Source: Mesostigma viride (lineage: Eukaryota > Streptophyta > Mesostigmatophyceae > Mesostigmatales > Mesostigmataceae). From it: a DNA stretch of 64,000 bases. Both the position numbers and the translations under genes were made by a program. Numbering within the stretch: the stretch's first letter is position 1; each line of letters begins with the position of its first letter. Positions 56,914 to 64,000 of this stretch are shown in pieces. The notes below the pieces were generated by a model, which had not been told where the DNA came from, did not search any database, and was given only the letters and a program-made list of their open reading frames with translations. The stretch covers positions 1,944,011-2,008,010 of the forward strand of contig RPFO01000127.1 of assembly GCA_009746045.1 (NCBI GenBank). Direction: 5' to 3'.

Positions 56914-57833
56914 TCAGGCAAGACCACCACGGCTGGCCCCAGGCGCGTCCTGGTTCTCCTTGTCGCTGTCGTCGTCGCTGTCGCTCACCACAATCAGCTC
57001 TGGTACCCTGCTACCTGCTGCGCCGTCGTCGACCCGCTGTCGGCCCGCGATGACTGAATCGTCACCGTTGGTAAAGTAGACAGGTGACAACCCGTCGTTG
57101 GCACCTCGCGGATTGTACGTTGGCACCTCGTGGTCGCCGAGTGCCTCGTCGCCTAGCCCAGCGACACCCCCTGCTCCTACCTCAAGGTCACTCTCGTACC
57201 TAAGAGGTGCAAACTCCTCCCAACGCGTCACACGAACGCGAAGGGGCGGGGGCAGCTCCTGAAAAGGAACTCTTACTCGCTCTGGAAACCTGCCGACTCT
57301 TGTCGCGCGCTGTCCTCCGGCGATGGCTTCCGCTGTCGCCCCGACCTCTGCAAGCCGCCTGTATGCTCCGCTCCGCGTCGTTCACGCCTAACTGGACCCG
57401 CTGCAACACCCTCGTCGCCGATGCCGCCTGCGAAAGCACGTGGTACTCCCGCGCCCGCTACTGTCGGCACAAACTCGTGTCGCCCTGCGCCAGCTGCCTC
57501 CGCAACCTCGCCTCGCCTTGCTGCCAACTCCGTCCGCACTCGCTCTGCTACTGCAGTAATCACCGTCTGGATGCCGACCAACCCGTGAAGCTCCTGCTCA
57601 AGGTCGTCGATGCTCCGGTGCTCCGGAATGACGATGGTTTGTACGTGTCGCAGAATTCGCTCCCAATCTTCGACCTGGTCGTCGACGAATTGCACGAAGC
57701 TGCGATTTACAGGCGGACGATCTGCAAGCAACAAAGATAGATCCCGAACGACACGGCGTAATTCAGGAGAAATCGAACCCCCAGCAGACTGCCGAAACCG
57801 GAAATCCTGCTGCCGCTGTTCCTCCTGCACCAT
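56914..57833 (-). pseudogene. Pre-gag ORF of retroelement 2, one frameshift
   Basis: It starts MVQEEQRQQDFRFRQSAGG. The helical core is EDWERILRHVQTIVIPEHRS and DLEQELHGLVGIQTVI. Near 57330 the frame moves to one reading GRFPERVRVPFQELPPPLRV then TRWEEFAPLRYES, ending in the acidic SDSDDDSDKENQD. It is positioned like, and weakly similar to, the ORF at 15865-16581. No known domain. Confidence 0.65.
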
Positions 57834-57926
57834 TCACCACCAGACGAGCTCCTCTCGTCGTAAACGCTGCACACCGCAACCGGCAACGACCCTCCTGGCC
57901 GTTCCGCTGAGACTGGTTGTAATTTG

Positions 57927-58093
57927 AGTTAAGCTTTCTTCGCACATGCAATGTGAAGGATATGGTTGCAATGCAGCAATGTGTGATATGGTTGGAAACG
58001 GAGCTTTGTTAAAATCGGATAATGTTTACAGCGCTCACACACGTGAGGCTTGTACACGCGCTTGCCAAGTCAAGGCACAACACGTGAGGCGGG
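57927..58093 (-). repeat. LTR end (about 167 bp) in inverted orientation
   Basis: AGTTAAGCTTTCTTCG through CACGTGAGGCGGG is the reverse complement of the LTR end seen at 60759-60925. The first part of this LTR is not present here. Confidence 0.85.
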
Positions 58094-59480
58094 AAGGTTG
58101 TGGATGAGGTATCAGTGCCCCATGTCAGGCCTGTCCTGAATGAGTATCACGGCACGGGGAGTCTGCCAGGAGAGGAGCTATACACGCCAGGGATGCTACA
58201 CGACACATGTATGGAGAATTTTGCTATGTCTCTACGTGGGGTTGCTGAACAGGGGAGCAGCTATGTCATCAGTGCTGCTGGACTTCAAGAGGGCATTTTT
58301 AAAATCTGATCCAGAAGTGGCCAGGAGGGTGTGGAAGCAGGATGAGCCTTACTGTGTTGAGGTGCCTGCCATCTGGAAGCTGGAGCTGCATCAACAATTC
58401 CTGGTTATTCTGAAGGGCCTGGAAGGACTCAGGTCGAGCCCAATCATCTGGAGACTCACGCTGCAGGAAGCTCTGATCAGTGAGTGTGGCTTGAGAGTGT
58501 CTTCAGTTGATCCCTGTTTGCTGCTGGCCCAATGGGAGGGTCTGCCAGTGTATGCTAGTTTGCATGGAGATGATCTGCATTTGCTAGCCCCCACGACCTG
58601 GCTGAAGAAGTTTATTCCTGTCATCAGTGGCAAGTTTTCACTGGGCAAGGAGCTGTGGCAGGAGCCCAACAAGCCTGTAGTGTTCTGTGGAATGCAGGCT
58701 ACCCTGTTCAGGAGGGACGGGGAATGGAGTATCAGGCTTCAGGCTGGAGGAGATTATAAACAGACCATTGTGAAGGCCTTGCCAGAGAAGATCACCCAGG
58801 CTGCAGGACCTGAGTTGAGAGGCATGTGGGCCTGGTTTGCCAGCATCTGTGGTCCGTCTTTGATGGTCCATAGCAGAATGCCTGATGAGGTGCTTGAGGA
58901 TGAGAAGCCTCGAGTCATAGCCCGGTTGGTGGAGAGTACCCCTGATCTGATTTTGTCTGGGATTGACTTTACCCAGCCTATCACCTTGGAGATCTTTGTT
59001 GACAGTTCCATGGATGCTCGCCAGGTTACCAAGGTCAGGGGGAGATCTGCTGCTCTGTTTGCTTTTTATCAGAGCAGGGCAAGTTTGTTCAGCTGGTACA
59101 GCAGACTGCAGAAGAGGGTCTGTATCAGTTCAGATGTGGCAGAATGCAGGGCCATATGCGAGGGGATCCAGTCCAGCTTGTACATAAAGGAGTTAATGCT
59201 GGAGCTGGCTTCAGTTACCCCTTGGACCTTGCAGATGGAGACGTTGTTGCTAACAGACAGCATGGGTATGGTCCAGTTTGTTCACAAGCAGCTGGCCAGG
59301 AGCCGGGACCTGGATTATTTGTTGCTGAAGGAGTTGGCCAGTTTGGTTGACTTGAAGCATATCCCTGGCGAGGAGAACCCTGCTGATGCATTGACAAAGC
59401 TGCCACACAAGGCCCCAGCCCAGTACAATGTACTGAGGAAGCTCATGAATGCTGACTGTCAAGTCGGTCTATCTGTCTAA
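58094..59480 (+). pseudogene. Copia-type RT and RNase H of retroelement 2
   Basis: It starts with a duplicate of the RT beginning (KVVDEVSVPHVRP), then a small insertion near 58205 shifts the frame. From 58210 one frame of about 420 codons runs to the stop. RT motifs: SSVLLDFKRAFLKSD, GLRSSPIIWRLTLQEALI, VSSVDPCLLL, and the catalytic motif HGDD (YASLHGDDLHLL) in place of YVDD. RNase H: EIFVDSSMDARQVTKVRGRS, FSWYSRLQKRVCISSDVAEC, LLTDSMGMVQF and LKHIPGEENPADALTKLPHK, as in Ty1/Copia elements. Confidence 0.88.
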
Positions 59481-60228
59481 AAGCTGAGAGCTGGGTGCTT
59501 AAGTCTCTGGATATCAGGCTGGGAGCTTGATTGTACATAATCCTGAGCACACCTTGAGGGGTGAGACATGTCTCTGGTGTGGGAATGTCTGACATTGTCT
59601 CTGATGGAGAGATGTCTATCTGGGGTTTTCATCTCAGTCTGAGGTTTCCCCAGATCTGTGGTTTGTGGGCGGGGTTCGATTCCCTGGTGCCGTCTTAAGG
59701 CGGAGTTTCACGGACTGGCTGACCCATCCACCATGCTGGTGAGGTGGCGACAGGTCCCCTGATTTTCCACGGTTGGAACGAGTATAGGAGCTTGTGTTTT
59801 GCATGTGCTTCGCGTAGATGTTGTGTCTGGTTCGATAAGGGGCAGCAGACCGGCGCCGACTCCCGTCTGGGGGTCAGCAATGTTTTCTGATGAGCTGTTG
59901 TGGGTGAGCTGTGGGGTTTCGCCTAAGGTCCTGAAGGTTGTACATACTTCTCAAGTTCTTAACTGAACACCTATGGGCTGCCACAGTTGGCCAACCTCTT
60001 GTACATGGGTAACACAACGAGCCTCCCGTGAAGGGATAGGGACTCATTGTAATTTGTTTGTGCTCCTGAGCCAGTATGGGTGCTATGTACATATAATAAG
60101 GAATCCAAGCTGACTGTCATGCCCAGCGGGTTGTGACTTGTAGTCTGGGGAGGATATCCAGTACCCATTGTGTGTGTTTGTATGTAGACTTGTGTGAGCT
60201 GCTACAGCTCAAGAAAAGAAAGGATTGG
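59481..60228 (+). other. 3' UTR and polypurine tract of retroelement 2
   Basis: Non-coding sequence after RNase H, ending in AAGAAAAGAAAGGATTGG (60211-60228) directly before the LTR. Confidence 0.8.
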
Positions 60229-60925
60229 AGTTAACGCCAAGCGCATTGGCGTGATCCTGATTCGGCATATCTCTGCGATTCCAGCGGCACCGGAACGAGT
60301 TCATTCCGACGAGTATCAAGAAAGTTATGGCGTTCCGACTTCCCGGTCGCGCGCGAGCGCGAGCCGGCTGTTCTTCTAAGTCGGACGTGAATATTTGCCG
60401 ACGACATATGGGGTCGACAGTAATTCCTGGGCTGACAGGAATTAGGTGCTGTACCTACGACGGTATTGGATTAATACGTCGTACGCAGGAAATAGGAACC
60501 TTAACCTGTGGTCTGTTGGTACCGCAGGCTTAGTCCTGGGCTTCTAGGTGCAGATGCAATAGTCACTGTGGACTGTGCTCTGTGGTCACTGTGCCTGTAT
60601 GGCAGACCTACTGTATAGGAGCTGGGCGCTGTACAGGTAGTGAATACTGTACCGGGGGTGTTATTACTGAGCAGGCCTCCTAGGCTGCTCAGGACTAGCA
60701 AGCACAGTGCACAAGTATATAAACAATAGGCCAGTGCCAAATGGGCATCTCTTGCGAGCCCGCCTCACGTGTTGTGCCTTGACTTGGCAAGCGCGTGTAC
60801 AAGCCTCACGTGTGTGAGCGCTGTAAACATTATCCGATTTTAACAAAGCTCCGTTTCCAACCATATCACACATTGCTGCATTGCAACCATATCCTTCACA
60901 TTGCAGGTGCTAAGAAAGCTTAACT
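60229..60925 (+). repeat. Right LTR of retroelement 2, full length
   Basis: 697 bp, AGTTAACG...GCTTAACT. It opens with inverted repeat ACGCCAA-GCGCA-TTGGCGT. Confidence 0.9.
60714..60726 (+). promoter_or_regulatory. TATA-like box in LTR
   Basis: AAGTATATAAACA lies about 210 bp before the LTR end, a plausible position for element transcription. The same site is in the left LTR at 53104-53116. Confidence 0.5.
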
Positions 60926-62214
60926 GCTCCCTTGTTGGACGCTCCGAATCCGAGATCTGGGCTCCCAAACCGCCCCCCTTCCCCTCCGAAGCCTCCATCC
61001 GCACCCTCCTCAAGGAAGCTTTCGAGCAGCACGTGACCCCTCTTGCCGCAGATGTGGCGGCACTTGGCGGCACGCTGGCTGCTGAGCTCCCCACCATCCC
61101 CACCGCCACCGCCACCCTCCTCGCCTCCACCCCCCCCCCTCCGTCTCCACCGACTCCATCACCGCCCAGCTCCGCGACATCGACCAGCGCCTCAAGGATA
61201 ATGCAATCGCTATCGAGGTCTTGCAGAACACAGCAGGCCTCACCGCCCAGGCAGTGAAGGACATCGCCGCCAAGCCAGCCCCGGCTGGCCTGGCCGGCGA
61301 TGCTCCTCCCATCACGACCTGGGCGGACATGCTTAAGCAACATACCACCTCCACCACCTCCGCCGTCGCAGCCCAGCTCCAGCGGCAGACGCTTGACCTC
61401 CGCGAGGAGGCCGAGCTCGCCAAGCGCAGCCTCAACGTCATTGTCAAGAATCTCAAGATGGAGGAAGGTGAGAATTCCGAGAAGCTTGCGCGTGCTTTTG
61501 AGAGAGAAATCCTTGATCGCATGGGCCTTACTGGTGAGATCGAGCTGGCCGCCCACCGCCTTCCCCGCGCGCGGGGTAAGGCCGGGCCGCCCCCGCTCCT
61601 TCTCACCTTTAAGACCCCGGCGGACAAGATTTCTTTTCTCAGACGCCGCAAGCGGCTCGAGAAGACTCTCTTCACCCTTGACTGACGACTTGACCCTGGC
61701 ACAGCAACAACGGCGACGGGAGCTATGGCCGACCTACCTCCAGCTCCGGCAGACCAAGGCGGGCCAGCCGGTGTACTGGAAGGGGGCGGCCATCTACGTC
61801 GGCCACAAGCCCTGGCAAGCGACCCCCTCGACCACCGCGGCCCCAGCAACTCCAGCCCCAGCCTAGGGGAATACAGCAGTAGTGTAGAATAGTTAGACAG
61901 TGGCCTTGTACATGCCCGCCTACTACAGTGACTATACCAGCTAAGGCCTAGCCTTTTTAGTCATGTACATGTGTGCCTATGATGAGCCACCCTCCAGATG
62001 ATGCCTAGCTTTATTTAATTATGCAGTGCCCATGCAGGGAGTAACTCCCTGCTGAGCAGCCATGCCCTAGCTTTTTGTATAGCTATGCTGATCTTCCCCC
62101 CCATGACAGGCTCCCCCTTCGCTGGGCATAGCTTGAAGATCATGGGGATGCAAGTGCCCTGGTGCACCTAGAGCAAGGGTCCTTTACATCCCCACCCTTG
62201 CAGGAAGTAGCTTA

Positions 62215-62492
62215 ATTAATTAATTAATTAATTAAACTCGTGCTCCCGTTGGGGAGTCACGGAGCACCGAAGTGCTTTTAATCCCTGTGTGTGCACTACA
62301 GGAGAAAGGGCAGAGACCCCCAGTCTCCTTCATGCCAAAGGCATGCCACAGCTGCAATCGGGCGCGGCTAGCTAAAAGGACAGGCTAACGATCCGGCAAA
62401 CTGTGGGTGCAATAAGACCCATGTGAGCATGTCATAGCAAGGAGCGTGGGCAAGTAATCTGAACATAGCCAGGGCGTAGCATGGCTGTACTA
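62215..62492 (-). mobile_element. LINE 3'-end fragment with 11-bp target duplication
   Basis: GAAGTAGCTTA flanks it at 62204-62214 and 62493-62503. On the minus strand it ends with the CTCCC-CAAC-GGGAG hairpin, ACGAGT and an (AATT)n tail, as in the RT-bearing LINE at 50280-51510. Confidence 0.8.
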
Positions 62493-62644
62493 GAAGTAGC
62501 TTAGGATGTATGATAGGCCATATGCCCCTTTCTCAAGGGCTATGTGCTACATATACTCCCAACGGAGTTATGTTACAATTCAATTCAATTCAATTCAATG
62601 GGTGGAGGTGGGCGAAGCGCCGCGTAATCAAACTAACTCTAAAC

Positions 62645-63355
62645 TATATATTAAAAATATAATTACTTACAGCAGAGTGAAATCACTCAAACCAAAGCAA
62701 ACGCCCAGCTATAAACCTATATACAGAGCCATGTCAAAGCTCTATACTACGATAAGACCAATGGAAACGCCTAACGGGAGGAACCTAATAGCCCTGCTGC
62801 ACCGCAAAATCAGCCCGCGTACGGCGGAGCATGATGTCAGCCATGGCCCGAGTCAGCGCCACCGACAGGCGCTGACGCCAATATGACGTCCAGGTCCGCG
62901 CCGACCATGGGGCCCGCTGGCCCTCCAGGTCCAGCCGGTCCTCCCGGAGCCGGCAACACTCCTTGAAGAAGGCGGAGGTCAGGGGCCCCATGGCCCCAAA
63001 CTCCTCCAGGACAAAGGGCACCACACGATGGTGCCCGACGTCGCCGTAGGCCAGGAGCTTGGCCCGCTCCGCCCGGTCCGCCGTGTAACCTGCCGTGAGG
63101 GAGGCCCCAGCCACGTGGCTAAGAGCCAAGGGCCGCGCCACCGAAACGTCAATAAGCAGATGCCGGCCACCCCCCTCAAAGTCCAGCACCACGATGTCAG
63201 GCCAGTGGTTGGGGGAATAGAAGGCAGCGCCATCCGCATCCTCGGACCGGATGTTCGCGTGGGGGAAAACCGACCGAATCATGGCGAGCACCACCGTCAG
63301 GAGGACAGTGTGCAAATACAAATACCAATTCTGATTCTGTTGGCCCCCCATGCAG
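62645..63355 (-). pseudogene. 5'-truncated LINE: endonuclease-like C-terminus, copy 2
   Basis: One open frame (63351 to 62785) contains RPDIVV (here WPDIVV), GGGRHLLIDVSV, VLEEFGAMGPLTSAFFKEC and the end RTRADFAVQQGY, then a 3' UTR matching copy 1 at 32170. The zinc-knuckle part is cut off at the 5' end next to a (GCATATAGATA)n stretch. Confidence 0.7.
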
Positions 63356-63419
63356 GCATATAGATAGGCATATAGATAGGCATATATATAGTCTAGAAAA
63401 TCCTAACTGCACTACTCAG
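63356..63419. repeat. Short GCATATAGATA repeat
   Basis: Three to four copies of GGCATATAGATA next to the truncated LINE. Confidence 0.6.
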
Positions 63420-64000
63420 CAAAGCCGTGGGCCGGGAGGATATATGCAACACATATCCCTGATAAGGGGCATATGGTAATTTTAATACACTCTAGGCGAT
63501 GTCCAACCTGCAGATGGTGGGTGTAAACTGCCACCTACTCGGGGTGCACAACTGAGGTGCACCTGCACCACCACTGTGTGTGGAAGATCATCATGGCTAT
63601 ACAACAAGCGCTAGGGCATGGCTTCTCAACAGAGCCGGTGACTCGCTGCATAGGCAGAGCGTAGCTAAATTCTTAATGCAGCATCCATGGGGGGCCCATT
63701 ATAGGCATGGCTTGGCTAAATTCTGAATTAAGGCGTCGCCCATGGGGGGCCATTATGGGCGCACGTACATGCGCGTACGCCACTATATGCTAGGCTAAGC
63801 CTGACTAATCTACACTACTGTTATATATTCCCTAGACTGAGGTTGCTGGGGTGGCAGGAGGTGCCTGCCAGGGCTTGTGGTCAAGCTACGTGGATGACGC
63901 ACCGCCCGCCTCCAGTATACCGGTTTCCCCCATGCGCTCTGCCGGAGCTGAAGTTAGGTCGGCCATAGCTCGCGTCGCCGTTGTTGCTGGGCCACCTGGG
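63420..64000 (-). mobile_element. ORF1-only non-LTR element, copy D, cut by window end
   Basis: 3' UTR from about 63420 to 63835, similar to copy A (CTAAATTCT, GCTAGGCTAAGCCTGACTAA). The end of ORF1 (GTGCCTGCCAGGGCTTGTGG, CTTGACCCTGGC-like counterpart) runs off the window. Confidence 0.7.

Larger units (their letters stand above)
52619..60925 (+). mobile_element. Retroelement 2: LTR retrotransposon with inverted internal segment
   Basis: Bounded by GCTCC at 52614-52618 and 60926-60930 (5-bp target duplication). Outer ends are AGTTAACG and GCTTAACT. The left LTR (52619-53233) appears identical to the first 615 bp of the right LTR, so insertion was recent. From 53234 to 58093 the interior is inverted: on the minus strand LTR end, pre-gag ORF, gag, integrase, protease and RT start. 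RT continuation, RNase H, 3' UTR, polypurine tract and the full LTR follow in plus orientation. Frameshifts in gag, protease and RT make it non-autonomous. Confidence 0.88.
52178..61866 (+). pseudogene. L1-type ORF1 gene, copy C, interrupted by retroelement 2
   Basis: The first part 52178-52618 (MSKRLSTQRSLAAALGNEN) is open to the insertion. The second part starts at 60926 and contains EIWAPKPPPFPSEASIRTLL, NTAGLTAQAVKDIAAKPAPA, AKRSLNVIVKNLKMEEGENS, HRLPRARGKAGPPPLLLTFK and FLRRRKRLEKTLFTLD. A stop at 61682-61684 and a shift precede LTLAQQQRRRELWPTYLQLR. The domain layout is as in copy A. Confidence 0.75.
52030..62600 (+). mobile_element. ORF1-only non-LTR element, copy C, split by retroelement 2
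   Basis: The parts are 52030-52618, 60926-62214 and 62493-62600. The 5' UTR and ORF1 start match copies A and B. Reading across the 5-bp duplication GCTCC restores one frame (FALCS then LVGRSESEIWAP). The 3' UTR is interrupted by a LINE fragment at 62215-62492. It ends with ACTCC-CAAC-GGAGT and (CAATT)n at 62577-62600. Confidence 0.8.

Overview
The window is nuclear DNA of a green plant-lineage eukaryote, most probably a green alga. The host genes are GC-rich and split by GT-AG introns. Two of them have green-lineage forms: a TPLATE-complex muniscin (TML) and a plant-type ODR4. A third is a peroxisomal-type serine-glyoxylate aminotransferase of photorespiration. Genus cannot be told from the sequence.

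Host genes. (1) NOP9, plus strand, 528-3714, with its 5' part outside the window. (2) TML, minus strand, 6344-29865. I reconstructed twelve exons whose splice phases all agree, giving 836 codons; intron 8 is 11.1 kb. (3) A possible LRAT/NC-domain ORF, plus strand, 30946-31374. (4) ODR4, minus strand, 36919-44894, nine exons, 564 residues. (5) Serine-glyoxylate aminotransferase, plus strand, 45745-47200, two exons, 409 residues, divergent from ODR4. Most long introns of TML and ODR4 carry their own tandem-repeat array (units of 10, 11, 18, 21, 29, 31, 43, 46 or 86 bp, or a CCCCT-type tract).

Mobile DNA fills the rest. Two related LTR retrotransposons are present: element 1 (9894-17221, inside TML intron 8 and inside an 18-bp minisatellite) and element 2 (52619-60925). 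Both have LTR ends AGTT...AACT, apparent 5-bp target duplications, an extra ORF before gag, and an unusual pol order: integrase, then a retropepsin-like domain with Asp-Thr-Asn, then (seen in element 2) Copia-type RT and RNase H. Both are internally rearranged with inverted segments. Their ORFs carry frameshifts, so neither copy looks autonomous.

Non-LTR DNA forms a second layer. One family carries only an L1-type ORF1 (four copies: 34108-36060, 48202-51919, 52030-62600 with insertions, 63420-64000). An RT family (50280-51510; 3' ends at 62215-62492 and near 36324) and a family with a C-terminal zinc knuckle and PD-(D/E)XK-like domain (32170-33030, 62645-63355) also occur. The ORF1-only and RT families share a 3'-terminal hairpin with a CAAC loop just before an A/T-rich tandem tail, which suggests mobilisation in trans. 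Target duplications of 5-13 bp let the nesting order at 48-63 kb be read directly.
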